Source: Vesta saturnalis (taxonomy: Eukaryota > Arthropoda > Insecta > Coleoptera > Lampyridae). From it: DNA of 64,000 nt. Under the pieces are notes generated by a model that searched no databases, was not told the origin of the DNA, and saw only the letters and a program-made list of their open reading frames with translations. The number at the start of each line of letters is the position of its first letter. Positions within the stretch are counted from its first letter, which is position 1. The translations under genes were made by a program, and so were the position numbers. The stretch lies in contig JARFJB010002417.1 in NCBI GenBank assembly GCA_036346205.1, forward strand, positions 139,001 to 203,000, given 5' to 3'. Shown in pieces: positions 1-11,478 of the stretch.

Positions 1-2215
1 ATTGAGACTGAGGTGCATGGCGCAAAAGGAGTTGGGGTGATCGTAAGTAAAAGAACGAAAAGATTTGTTAAACAGTACGAATTGGTATCTCCCCGGGTAA
101 TGTGGGTTAGAATGAAAGTGGAGTTTCCACGTGGGTGTACAGAGAGAACACACCAAACGCGTTCTAGGAAAGCTCGGAGACCAAAGAGTCAATGAGAATG
201 GTGAACACCTGATAAACATCTGTGTGGACAGAAGCCTGTTTGTATCTAGTACGTGGTTTAAACATAAAAATGATCGTATGTATGCATAGCAAAGAGGTGA
301 ATCTAAAAGTGTGATTGACTTGATGGTGTATGATGAACGACTTAGAAACCTGGTGAAAGACACAAAACTAATGCGCGGATCGGAGTGTGGATCGGACTAC
401 TTTTTGGTTGTATCGAAAGTGTGTTTAGGGCAAAAGTGGGTCTGGAGAAGGAAATCCAACGTAGTGCGAACGTCCAAAAGTAGGGTAAACAAACTGGTAG
501 ATAATGGTGCGAGAACGAAATATGCAGATGCTGTGAGTAAAGGTTTGAATGTGAATGAAACAGTGTAGGACGAACAAATAAAAGACACTGACGTTGGAAG
601 TGCATAGACAAGTTTGAAAAACTGTGTTGTCAATTGTGCCGTGCCGATATGTGAAATAGTGATTGCAGGTAGACAGAAAAATGTGCTTGGTGGATTGAAT
701 CGGTAAAAAAGCAGTATGTAAGAAAAAAGATGCGTACCTGGAAATGATTGCTGCAAAAAATGAGGCTGAGAAAAAGCGATTGCATGAGGTGTACAGATTA
801 AGAAACAAAGAAGCAAAGGAGCCAGTGAGAATAAGTGAAGAGGAAGTGATGCTTGTGGAAGGAGAAAGAATAAAACTGAGATGGATATTGTGATAAATGA
901 GATAGAAAAAATAGTAGGAATTTTGAAAAATGGTAAAGGAGCAGGCGTAGATGAAATTACTGTTGAAATGCTAAAGTATGGAGGTTGCAAAGGTTATACG
1001 ATGGTTGTGTGAATTATTCAATGTGTGGCTTAAGTGTGGAAAAGTGCCGAGGGATTGGAAGAGCGCGGTCATTGGACTACTGTATAAGGGTAAGGGGAAC
1101 AAGAGTGATTGCAAGAACTACAGCGGCTCAGTGTAGCTGGAAAGGAATTTGGAAGAATAGTGATTGATAGAGTACGAGAAACTACACAAACTAAGATTTG
1201 GGGTGTGCAGGGAGGCTTCATGCCAGAGAGAGGATGTGTTAATCAGATGATTGATCTCCAGCAGATAATCGAAAAGTGTTTAAGGCATGTGATAGGGTGG
1301 TGGGAGTGTGAGTGAATACTTTAATATCTAGCAAGGAGTGAGACAAGGCTGTGTGATGTCACCGTTGTTGTTCAATGTATAGATGAGTAAATGTGTTAGG
1401 CAAGCATGTACCGAAACAAATGGTGTAATGGTTGGTGACGTACATGTACAAGTTCTGCTATATGCAAATGACACAGTCTTATTAATTGACATTGCGGATG
1501 AGTTACAAACTGTTCTGAGGAGGTTTGATACAGTATGTGAGAGCATGGATCTAAAGGTAAACGTGAACAAGCAGGAATGTGGAAAGGAAGGTAGAGTATT
1601 TACTCTGCCAGGTGAAACTGAGGAACAAGTGGACGAGTTGGTATATCTGGGTAGAATGTTTACTGCAGATGGTGCAATGGATGGCGCAAATGGATGAAGT
1701 ATCAGTGCTGGAAGGAAAGTGATTGGATGTATATAGGCGATAATGATAAACGAAAGCATGAGCCTCGTTGCGAAAAGAGCAATCTAAAATGGCGTGTTTG
1801 TCCCGGTTGTAATTTATGGAAGTGATATATGGGTATGTCAAAAAAAGTAAGAAAGAAAATTAAATACCGTAGGTATGAGATTCGTGAGAAGCGCATGTGG
1901 TAAAACGAGAACGGATAAGATAAAGAATGAGATATAATGACGGAGTGTGGCGCGGAAAAGACGATGATGGATAGATATTAAAGTAGTACATTGCGTTGGT
2001 TTGGTCAGATGTAAAGTCGGGCCTGGTAGGCCGCGTAAAACTTGGTTGAATGTAGTAGAACGTATGGTAAAAGAAAGAAAGGTAAGGAGTTTTAAAAATA
2101 AAAGGACATATCAATATGGAGAAAGATTGTGAATGAAAAATAAATGAGAGGCAAGGATTGTTTTGCCTACCCCACAAGGGAGTGGGGTGAAGGTTATGTT
2201 ATGTTATGTAATGTT
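1..2215 (+). mobile_element. Decayed non-LTR retrotransposon (LINE), 5' end outside window
   Basis: Plus-strand translations give, in order, middle and C-terminal endonuclease, reverse transcriptase and C-terminal LINE segments, all broken by stops and frameshifts. The 3' end is marked by an AT-rich tail with repeated TATGT units (about 2190-2213), a microsatellite-like tail of the kind seen in several LINE clades. The 5' half lies before the window. The wording of the endonuclease and RT resembles insect LINEs usually labelled endonuclease-reverse transcriptase or craniofacial development protein 2-like; I could not settle the clade. Confidence 0.8.
13..1697 (+). pseudogene. LINE endonuclease-reverse transcriptase pseudogene
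   Basis: The first open segment (13-195) carries the endonuclease core SPRVMWVRMKV. The next (311-568) carries the endonuclease C-terminus with IDLMVYDERLR and SDYFLVV (family usually SDHF). RT follows: VQGGFMPERGCVNQ near 1200, the QG motif in another frame near 1340 (RQGCVMSPLLFNVY), then LLYANDTVLL near 1460. That last motif is the catalytic YADD box with the first aspartate changed to asparagine, so the enzyme would be dead even if the frame were intact. A distal LVYLGRMFTADG segment follows. Many stops and shifts separate the pieces; no single ORF survives. Confidence 0.8.
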
Positions 2216-2572
2216 ACATATGAGCTGTCAGTTATAAAAAAAACATTGTTCTCTTTGCATTTTCACGTTTTGTTAGATTATAATTGGATAATGTAAATCA
2301 AAAACCAGCGAAGTCAGATAATATAGATTTTTGAGAAATTGGAATAAACTTTCTAAAAAACTGGAAGGTCATAACAAATTGGATTTTAGATATTATATAG
2401 TAACACATATTATATTTCGTCTAGCAATTTTAGAAGTTGCATGAACTGAGGTTTTTTGATTTCCATAAGGAGGGATTTGAAAGATAAATGCAAAATTGAG
2501 TAATATCCTAAAGTTATGGAAAAAAAACACATATAGATAAGTACACTTTATAAAAAAAAGTGGTAAACAAAA
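2216..2572. other. AT-rich spacer, no gene seen
   Basis: Sequence between the LINE tail and the C-terminal end of the minus-strand transposase-like gene. It presumably contains that element's 3' UTR and left terminus, but I could not place a terminal inverted repeat. Confidence 0.4.
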
Positions 2573-4324
2573 CTATAAACTAAAAACTTTAATCGATCTA
2601 TCTGATTCGCTTTCTTCGCCCTCTACGAAGTTGTTTGCCTCCAATAGTGACTGGTAAAACGTGTGTGATTCACTAGACAGGAACCCCACCAAAACCTTTA
2701 GGTTTTGAGCTTTTTTCTCATTTATAGGAATAACAGAGCCCTACATGGGGTTCTGTTAGTAAAGTGGGTTGCGTATTTGCTTTAAGCAAAGTAAATTTTG
2801 TCCACATCACACCCTTCATAGTAGTACTGACAGAAATCTCGTTTTTATGGGATACAGAGTAGTGTATAACTTTTGCTTCGGAAATTAAGAATTTTTCAGC
2901 AGGTTGTTGTTTTGAACCTTTATTAGATATGTTCTTTTTAAAACTGCTTGCAAAATATTCTTTGAAGTTGTAAATCATAGACTGGTTAACTTTTACTTCA
3001 AATTTGCAATCAGTTTCTACAATATCATACCACTTCGAAAGGATCTCTATCTTGTCATATTTTTTGTTTTCTACCTCAATTTTAGCAAAATCTCGCTCTT
3101 TAGGAGGTAACTGTGTCCCCTTAGGGGTATCTGTGCTCAATGTAATCAAATATTTCACTTCTTACTAATGTGAAATAAAAGTCAACCAGCGTATGGTTAC
3201 GGTTTTGTGTCGTGAATCCATCCGAAAACACATACAACTTTTTTAAAGTTTTCAGAATAAAATTATTAATAAAATGCATTAATAGGCTAACGACTTCAGA
3301 ACAACCTTTTTTTGCTACAGTTTCATCATAGATGTACATGATCTGTTTATTGTCGGACATTCTATGAACTCCGAAATTATAAACCCACAGCTGTCTTAAA
3401 TAGAATTCATCCGTAATATTGGTTACAGGCACAGGAAGATTTTGCTGATAATCACTTGTTATTATTTCCATGTTATCGTATTCTTCTGCGAGTTGCTTGC
3501 ATCTGTTGATTTCGTGATAAAGAGTGTTTGCCTTCAATTTATGTAACCTAAGGTCTGTAGTGAGTTTACTTTTTAGGGTTGCATTTTTTCCATTTTGAAT
3601 TTTTACGTCGAGTTCCTCACATTTACGGCTTTTGCCTACCTGTGGTCTACCAAAGCAGTAATTAAAATGATCCCGAAAGTACTTTAAATACGTCCTGTAA
3701 GTAGCAGGGCCACGTACTTTATCTATCTGTACCTTTTCATTAATAAATAATTTTGCGTATGCTTGTGGATCATGTTTTTGAAGGAACAACTCGTACATTT
3801 TTCTTATAGTGATATTACTAGAAAGATACATTCGCTTCTCTCCACTATAGTGAGACACTCCATACGGAAAACTGCGAATATGTTCATCTATCATATGAAG
3901 CACAGGTTCTGGAACAGCAGTGAGCCGATTGTTATGCTTTCCACGTTGCTCTTGTGGTGCAAGTCCTTGGAATGCAGGATTGCTTAATCTTTTAACACAA
4001 TCTGATTTTAACCAGTGAAGACTACAAAAAGCTTTAAAACAAACACTGTATTCTTCAGTGCCTGTGAAAACAGATTTATCCTTATTCACCTAATCAATGC
4101 TCAAATTCTATTCTAAACTTACCAATCTTTATTTTATACGTAAATGAAGCGCGGCGAACTGTCCTAGGACTTTCTTTTCTAGGCCTACGTTTTTTAACGG
4201 ATTTAAAACTGACGAAATCTTGTAAATAAACGTCTTGAGCTACTTTATTTCCTCCAGAACCTATCTTATTAAACTCTTGTATTATATGATTTTTTGCAGT
4301 CATTGAAAACATTGAAAAACAATT

Positions 4325-4352
4325 GGACCGCGTCATGCAATAAGGTTCCAAC
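4325..4352 (+). repeat. Left terminal inverted repeat of copy B
   Basis: It reads GGACCGCGTCATGCAATAAG and onward, and pairs with the right end with four mismatches. It is preceded by AATT at 4321-4324. Confidence 0.85.
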
Positions 4353-4689
4353 CGACAATTTGTTAAAAACGTGGATAATAGTACCAGTCAAACCTTATTT
4401 TATGTCTTCACTGATTTGCAACAAAGAACTAGAGATCAGACCCTAAAGTGCCACCTAGTGAGCAACAGATCTAGCTTAAAAAACTAACGAATCTTCGAAA
4501 TAAATATGCGAGAGGGAACCTGAGTCCCTTGGATTTGTATTGCAAAATTCTGTAGATTGGAATTAATAACTCATGGGATCCATTCTTGCATATTTGTTTA
4601 CTGCATTGGTAACATAGGTACCTACACTAACTAATGTTGTTGGCAGGTATAGTGGGTGGTGTTTGGCTATTAATTCGAATATCTGCGCA

Positions 4690-7106
4690 ATGTTCTCCAA
4701 TAGATTAATATTTGCAAGAGTTGCAGAAATAATGAACAATGCACTGACTTTATCAAGTGAATTAGAAAATGAGGTATATTTCTTTTTCCATTACTAACCT
4801 AAAAATTTTATTCTAATAAATTTATTAAACATGTGGTGTATTGGTGATATTTCTAAAGTTTTAAGCAAATATTTTACAGATATAAAGAATGTGTGAATAA
4901 AGTGTGATATAATCCCGAAAATGTTGAAACTATTAGAATAAAATATGGTTGCATTATTATTCGAAAGTTGGTTCCTTATTGCAAATTTCTTTTTAGAATA
5001 ATATGTTTTATCAAAACACTGCATCTACAAGTTTCGAAAATATAAACCTAGAAATGGAGAGTACACAGAATGGCAAAGCATCAGATACAAAAGAAAATGA
5101 AGGAGATTTGGCAACCGGTTATGTATCTAGGAAAGGAAAATGTAGTTTTGAGAAAACAGAAAATATCAGAAATCCACCTTTACAACCCAATAAACAAACG
5201 ATGTCTGAAAATATGGAAAGGGAAAATAGTGTATATGTTTTAAACGAAGATTCTGACGATTCAGTTATGGACAAAAACTACGAGTCGGATCCCAGAAATT
5301 TCTCCTCAGATACAGAGGCAGAAGAACAATAAGATTCTGATGAACAATCAGAATCAAATGAGAATTTATCGACTATCGACAGAACTTTCAAAGGACCACC
5401 TAGGAACGGAAGAAAAAGAAAATATCTGGAACAGGACAGAAAAACACGCAAACTTTGTACCAATAGCATTAGGGAGTATTATTCAGCAAAAGGGAAGCTT
5501 GTGAAGTCAAAAAAGTTCGTCGCATGTGTGTGTCTGTACGTGTTCTATGAAATGCCATGAAAAAATGTATGTGGAAGAACAAGGTAATTTTTCAACCATT
5601 ACTGCAGCAGCTAACTCTCAAAAGCGGCAATTCTCAAGACATTTTTTTATAAAGCAAACAACCGTTTGTAGAGAGATGTTTGTCAAAACATTGCAGGTAT
5701 CTACAAAACGTATCAATACTGCACTCTTAAAAGCAAGAAACTTAACAATACTGGATCGACGTGGTGAGAGTGGTGGACACAATAAAATGTCAACGGAGCA
5801 GAAAAATGCTGTTATGATGCATATCAACAAATTTCCACGTTATAAATCCCATTACTGTAGGGAACAAAAAGCAGAACAAGAATTTTTACAAAAAGGTACG
5901 ACATTACCAATAATGTATAGACTTCATAAACTCGAAAATGAAACTGTTAGTTTTTCACCATACAAAAAAATCTTCTTGACGGAATTTAATTTAAGAGTAA
6001 AGATACCTAAGAAGGACATATGTAACAAATGCGATGTCTACAAAGTAAAGATCGAAAATTTACCAGAAGGAGAAGAAAGGAGCAAAATTATTAATCAGCA
6101 CGATATGCACTTGCAGGAAGCAGAATTAGCTAGAAACAGCATGAACGATAATCTTAAGACAGCAGGAGACAAAAAAACCGAAGCAATTACTTTTGACATA
6201 CAGAAAACGCTTCCACTGCCCAGGTTAAGTACAAATATTATCTTCTACAAGAGACAGCTATGGTTATATAACTTAGGAGTTTATGCAGGAAGTCACAGAA
6301 ATTCCACCTTTAGTGTATGGATTGAAGGAGAGGCTGATAGAGGTGCTCAGGGAGTGGGATCGTGCTTACGAAAGTACATTCGAAGCAACATTCCCGAGAG
6401 TGTAGAAAATTTGATTCTGTGGAGCGATTCCTGCAGCGGTCAGAATCGTAATATTAAAATGGTTCTGCTTTTGAAATGCATTCTAAAGCAATCTCACCAC
6501 TTAAAAAGCATTGTTTTGACATTTTTTAATTCCGAGCACAGCTTATTGACTAATGACAGTGACTTTGGTGACGTCGAATGTGCTATCAAGAAACAAAATA
6601 AAATTTACTCACCACAAGATTATATCAATATTATGAAGAATTGCAGGAAGAAACGACCCATTACTGTCACCAGAATGGAGAAAGAAGACTTTGTTAGCAC
6701 CCGTAAGTTAGAAAAGGAAATCGTTAATAGAAAGAAGAGCTGCAGTTCTGAAAAAATCAACTGGCTACATATCAAAGCTATCAAGATTATAAAACAAAGA
6801 ATTCATAGCATTTTTGTAAAGACCACCCATAACGTCACTGAAGAATACAAAGAAATAGATATAAAGAAAGGAAAAGGAATACAACCTACTATTGCAAATA
6901 ACTACTTTTCTAGCCATTTAGATTTATTGTGGCCGATCGGTAAACCAGCTGCTGAACTGAAACTGCAGGACATTAAGAGCTATATGCATCTTATTCCGGA
7001 AGCAGATCATCCATTTTATACAAATCTCATTGGAGACGAAAATATAGAAGAAGATATTGCTGGATATAATGGAAGACTTCGAACCAGAAGAAATATCTTG
7101 AATTAG
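4690..7106 (+). pseudogene. DUF7869-like transposase gene of copy B
   Basis: Exon 1 (4690-4773, 28 codons from MFSNRLIF) ends GAG at a GTATAT donor. A 223-nt intron (4774-4996) ends TTTTTAG, and exon 2 continues in frame as NNMFYQN. An acidic, serine-rich N-terminus is cut by TAA at 5330-5332. After a basic RKRKYLEQDRKTRKL stretch, a frameshift in a GTGTGTGT run near 5530 moves into the long 5526-7106 frame. That frame holds CSMKCHEKM (zinc-binding-like cysteines), KRQLWLYNLGVY, WSDSCSGQNRN, HSLLTNDSDFGDVE and a C-terminal HPFYTNL. It aligns along its length with copy A (RQLWVYN/RQLWLYN, TTQNRN/SGQNRN). Otherwise it is the best preserved gene in this part of the window. Confidence 0.8.
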
Positions 7107-7299
7107 CATTAGGCAACAGAGAACCAAGTGATTTTTCTTTACTCCTGCTTGAGTTTTCAGTTTCTTTTTTTCACAAGATAATGGTTCTACTAAAGTATTT
7201 CACTACAAAATCAATTCCGTACATATCTGCTGACGTTTACTAATATACTATTTTCGATAAACACCAAAATTGTTTTACTTAATTACATGTGCACTACTT

Positions 7300-7327
7300 G
7301 TTGGATCTTTATTGCATAACGGGGTCC
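7300..7327 (-). repeat. Right terminal inverted repeat of copy B
   Basis: The inverted complement reads GGACCCCGTTATGCAATAAA and onward. It is followed by AATT at 7328-7331, the second copy of the target duplication. Confidence 0.85.
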
Positions 7328-7611
7328 AATTTTTCTTGCATCTAGAATTTAAAAACGGCCGTTCCTCATGAATACCCCATCAAAGTAAGGTTATGTGTAC
7401 CTGCATGGTTCTCGCGTTGACCTAGCCGGAGTCACGTTGCCTCTCCAGTGTGTATGCGTTTGTCCTGCTTTGAGCCTTTTAATTTTATTTCTACGCCACT
7501 CCTTTTCATTTCTACGTCGTTTTAAACTTATTTCTTCGTTATCACTTTCGTTATTGGATGACATTATACAAACAAACCAGGCCACAAAACGCTAATAAAT
7601 ACGTACACCCG

Positions 7612-7619
7612 CTTATAAA
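7612..7619 (-). promoter_or_regulatory. TATA-like box upstream of copy A exon 1
   Basis: On the minus strand the sequence TTTTATAAG lies about 30-50 nt before the ATG codons at 7585 and 7564. That is suitable spacing for a start site just upstream of MSSNNES. Sequence match only. Confidence 0.3.
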
Positions 7620-8031
7620 ACTGACAACAGAATCGGTACGTGCAGTCTGCTTTTTACGCACCTATCTACGCATGGAATACATAAACAAGCTAAGTCAACT
7701 GACTTAGTGTGTTCTTGCTTCCCACGCAAACTTTAAAGTGTTGCAGCTTCACGTATAGAACGAACTTAGCGTCTTTTTTCGTTCCATAGGTAGCAATGTT
7801 GTTTTTGATCACTATGGAATCGAAAACTCAACTTTGCCAAAATGTGACTTAGAGGGTTTTTGATCTCCGTGATTCAATTATTAATAACGCTTATGGTGGT
7901 ACACGAATTTAACATAGCTAAGTATTTTTAATCTTAATCTTGTAATATGATAAAATATAAACCGTCCTAAAACGGATGTAATAGTGTTACAAACGCTATT
8001 CTTTGCCGATTTGATATGTAAGGAGTGGCCC
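7620..8031. other. Non-coding, 5' flank of copy A
   Basis: No coding potential is seen. It should contain the copy A promoter and right terminus, but no inverted partner of the left side was found. Confidence 0.35.
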
Positions 8032-8330
8032 GCTTCGATGTGGCCTCTCGAGAGCTTTCCTACTAGTGGTCATATGACGTATATAAAGTCTCTCGTTTCG
8101 GAGTTATGACCGATCTCTCTTATAGGGATCTTCCCATTTTGTGGGGAGATACAATCTGTCGAGAACACTCTTTTTCACTCTGGGAAAGTGTCGGGAGGGC
8201 AATCGGTGTGATAGTTCGATGCAGCTTGCCGAGTGCTTCCCAACTAGTGGTCGTATAATATATGTACGATGTACTGTTCCAGATTTATAACCTATCTCGC
8301 TTATAGGTGGTCGGAGGGGATGCGGCTTGT
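8032..8330. repeat. Imperfect tandem duplication, about 180-bp period
   Basis: A block with TTCGATG, CGAGAGCTTTCC, ACTAGTGGTCATA, TTATGACC and ATCTCTCTTATAGG recurs about 180 bp later as TTCGATG, CGAGTGCTTCCC, ACTAGTGGTCGTA, TTATAACC and ATCTCGCTTATAGG. Two divergent units are visible. Confidence 0.55.
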
Positions 8331-10690
8331 TGGAAAATAGTTCTTTTCTTCTAGACCTTCTGTTACAGTATTATGGAGGCATACTTGTTTAAAGAATCCC
8401 CCTCTCTCACAATTTAAAATGTTATATGCATCTGTACTTTTTTTTTTAATTTGTCCCTGACATTTGACCTACAGATCAACATTATCTTTAACCGTAGTTA
8501 TTATTGCCCTAAGTAATATTTTTAAGAAAACAACATGATTCCACGTAAAACTGTTCGGCTTAAAATCCGCGTACGTACGGACGGACGGACTGATAAGAAC
8601 TTCCCAAATCGTAAATAGTAAATTGAGTAACCCGTAAATTAACTAAATATCTTTTTTCTGGTTTCTGCCAAAGTAAGATGGATACATTTTTATACTTTTA
8701 CCCAAAGCATTTAAAAACGTGTTACTCATACGTGGTCTTGGGAAACTTTCTAATCGATATAACCGATTTTGGCTAAAACCAATAACTTATAGGCGACATT
8801 TGGGAACGATGGTAGGAAATAAAATTTCTACTTTTAGGATTTTGAACTGCTCTGAGTTTTCCATTAAGTATACTCTTTGTGGGTTCAAACCATGTTAGCC
8901 ATGAATTTAGATTACGTACATTAACTACAAAATAAAAATTGTACGCAATGTACGTTAACACTATAATTTTTGTAGGTACTTCCGTCCTGAAAAACTAACT
9001 TTTCAGTGGTCAAAATTGTCTAGAAAACCATTGCCGTCAAAAAGTAATTTTTTTTTTTTGTTTAGCCCCACCGATCTCTCACAACTAAGTATTCAATGAC
9101 AGTCGTCTTTTCTAGTGTCAAATGCCTTAAGCAAATGAAGCCAGTAGGGATATCTTGGTAACTTGCTATCCCTGCTTGACCTATTTGTTTAATGCGCTTT
9201 TACATTAGCAAATATTATTGCCAACACATTTATAGCCGTTTCATACGTTAACGTTCAATTATCCCAACATAGCTTAAAGTACGATGGCGTTTTCAAAACT
9301 CTTTCAAACGAATTGATAACTTCAGCACAAAAAAAAGTTATATATCACACGTCCAGAAACTATTTTTAGGGTATTTGCAGTTAGTTGTAATTCCGATGAT
9401 ACCTACTTCCAAAATTATCGTTTCTGAATTATGCAAACAACTATTTAGCTTGCAAACATTAACGTCGAAACGTTAACACAACATGGAGGGTTCACCAAAA
9501 TTGATTTCAATTATTATAACTGTACCTCTTTTACAATCACTTTTAAGAATTAAAAACGTTAAACATATTAAATATTGATAAACAGAGAACTAAGTGCAAC
9601 TTAAATAAATCCGAATTTAGGTATTAAATTACTTATTGAATACATTTAAACATTTTCTTTACAATTTATATTTAATGACATTTCACCTAGAACACGTAAA
9701 AATCAACCCCCGAGTGTATGTTTTCGACATTAAATAGTTAATTGAATAAAGTTAGTATTGCGGGTATTACATGCATAAGTTCAAGAAGACTGGAATAAGA
9801 ATCCATTTTCTATAGTAAGTTTTCAGATTACGATGGCTTTAGCATTAACATACGGCAAAAGCGGATTATCTCTTGTAAAGTTGTTGTAAACATGCATGAT
9901 CGTTTTGGTATAATAGAACTGCGACGTCACGTTCAGTAGCCAATATCAGCACTAAGCGTCTTCCCGGTAATTTGGTGAAACAAGTAGCGAACGAAGCGGT
10001 ACTAAATAACCACACCGATCTAATCTAAACGACTCTGAGTTATTCGGTCTGCATTTGTGCATGGTTCGCTTACCATCCCCCGTGCTCTATCTTAAATGGC
10101 ATTCGCGAAAAGAATTGATACACATATTTTTTAAGATATGTCAACGTTTCCACGCCTTGGAAATAAAGGTGTTTAACGTAGTGTCACAATGTATAAGAAT
10201 ATTTTATAACTAATTCCCATCCTCTTTTAAATTCATGTGAACGTTATCCTTATTTTGCATAGAACGTTTAAAGTTCCTAATGAGTTGGGGATAATTGTGT
10301 GAAACTTAACGAGATACATGAATGCGGTAAATGGAAAATTTTTATTTTGGTATTAAAACCAGATAATAACGAAAGAAATTTGGCTAATTTAGTGTTTAAT
10401 TTCTGCTACCATTATGCAATTAATAAAACTAGCTGTTATATTGGAAATTATAAGTTACTTAGTTTATGCCGCTTTTAATTTTTATCAGCTAACGCAGTCC
10501 AGACTCGTCCTTAATGAAGAGACTGCTGATGTAAAAATTAGCCGTATTCTGTATGTCACAAAAAGTCTGAATAATAATAAAATCGATAACCTGCCAAATC
10601 CTTTTTGGGATACTTTTACTAAACTGTTTTGCTCTTAAATCCAAAGTTACGCTTCTGCAGGTATTTTTTACAAGTTTTCCCGTTTTATTA
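8331..10690. other. AT-rich intergenic stretch, nothing identifiable
   Basis: Only short unrelated ORFs are present. One of 74 codons at 10414-10638 begins with a hydrophobic stretch (MQLIKLAVILEIISYLVYAAF) but has no recognised family, no splice context and ordinary intergenic composition. Confidence 0.4.
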
Positions 10691-10886
10691 TACAGGGTGT
10701 TTGAAAATGAATGCGAACAATTTTAGGGGGTGATTGCCGAAGTTACGATATAAAAAAACTTCCTATAAATGTAGGTTTAAATGTGCTTCGTTTGCGAGAT
10801 ACAGAGTGTTTAAGTTTTAATGTTTCATTCATTTTTATTAACTATTTCAGAGTTTCAAAAATGTTGTCTCGAAATTTGGAAAACGC

Positions 10887-11262
10887 TTTGGAGGGATAAA
10901 TGTGCGTTTTTTGGGGTGATCCGAATGTTTCTACTTGCAACAATGGTGTTCGTGGGAGAATGCCACAACTTTTTTAATAAAGACAATGGTGCGCCACTGA
11001 ATTTTTCCCGTTTTGATATTTTTGTAGAAATCCCTCATCAATTCTGAATTGAATTGGTCTCACCGTTTTTGAGCTTTGGAGGGATAAATGTGCGTTTTTT
11101 GGGGTGATCTGAATGTTTCTACTTCCACCAATGGCGTTTGTAGGAGAATGCCACAACTATTTTAATAAAAAATAATGGTGCGCCTCTGACTTTTTCCCGT
11201 TTTGATATTTTTGTAGAAATGCCCCATAAATTCTGAATTGAATTGGTCTCACCGTTTGAGCA
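10887..11262 (+). repeat. 188-bp tandem duplication inside the left inverted arm
   Basis: The unit starting TTTGGAGGGATAAATGTGCG recurs 188 nt later with only scattered substitutions, up to GAATTGGTCTCACCGTTT. The right arm has one copy, so the duplication is derived. Confidence 0.85.
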
Positions 11263-11478
11263 AAAAATAAAACATTTTTTATTGCAAATTGTGTATTTTT
11301 AATTTGTATTGATACATTATCTAGTAGGTTGTTGTCAATATTTTTAAAGAAAATACAACCGTCTCTTCAAAATCTCAAGTTAGCATTTTTTTATTATTAG
11401 TTTGCTACAAAATTAATATCAATAAGTGAATAATTTTCGTGTCTTCAAAAAAAAAAGTAAAATTTTACAAATGCGGAA

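Larger units (their letters stand above)
4325..7327 (+). mobile_element. Complete-ended DNA transposon (copy B) nested in copy A
   Basis: The two ends are inverted repeats of 28 nt that match at 24 positions (4325-4352 and 7300-7327, both starting GGACC when read inward). The element is flanked on both sides by AATT, a 4-bp target duplication. Its deletion restores the copy A exon. It carries one transposase-like gene of the same family on the plus strand. A 4-bp duplication would suit Sola-type elements among known superfamilies, but that assignment is inference. Confidence 0.85.
2573..7585 (-). pseudogene. DUF7869-like transposase gene (copy A), split by a 3-kb element
   Basis: Exon 1 (7401-7585) encodes a basic N-terminus (MSSNNESDNEE, then WRRNKIKRLKAG) and ends AG at a GT donor. 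A 59-nt intron (7342-7400) follows, then exon 2, which is interrupted by the plus-strand element at 4325-7327. Removing that element with one AATT copy gives a continuous REPCRCKKNCFSMF. Exon 2 continues to 4123; a 61-nt GTAAGT...CACAG intron (4062-4122) leads into KIKIGTEEYSVCF. The core holds LRQLWVYNFGVH, YIYDETVAKKG, FSDGFTTQNRN and LPPKERDFAKIE. Two frameshifts (near 3124 and 2745) break exon 3; the frame then runs through SESHTFYQSLLE to a stop at 2573. The domain order resembles the insect DUF7869 group, presumed RNase H-fold transposases. The family name is from memory and unchecked. Confidence 0.75.

Noticed and set aside
342..990. Long minus-strand ORFs opposite the first LINE
   Set aside because: They lie on the complement of clear LINE coding sequence and have no domain content; shadows.
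3040..3180. A 54-56-nt intron (GTAAGA...GACACAG) instead of a frameshift in copy A near 3124
   Set aside because: Removing it would delete the IEHRYP..GTQ part that precedes the conserved LPP..RDF motif, so a small indel fits better.
2447..7875. GAGGTTTTTTGATTTCCAT near 2449 and GAGGGTTTTTGATCTCCGTG near 7853 as terminal repeats of copy A
   Set aside because: They are in the same orientation, not inverted, so they cannot be ordinary TIRs; similarity may be chance in T-rich DNA.
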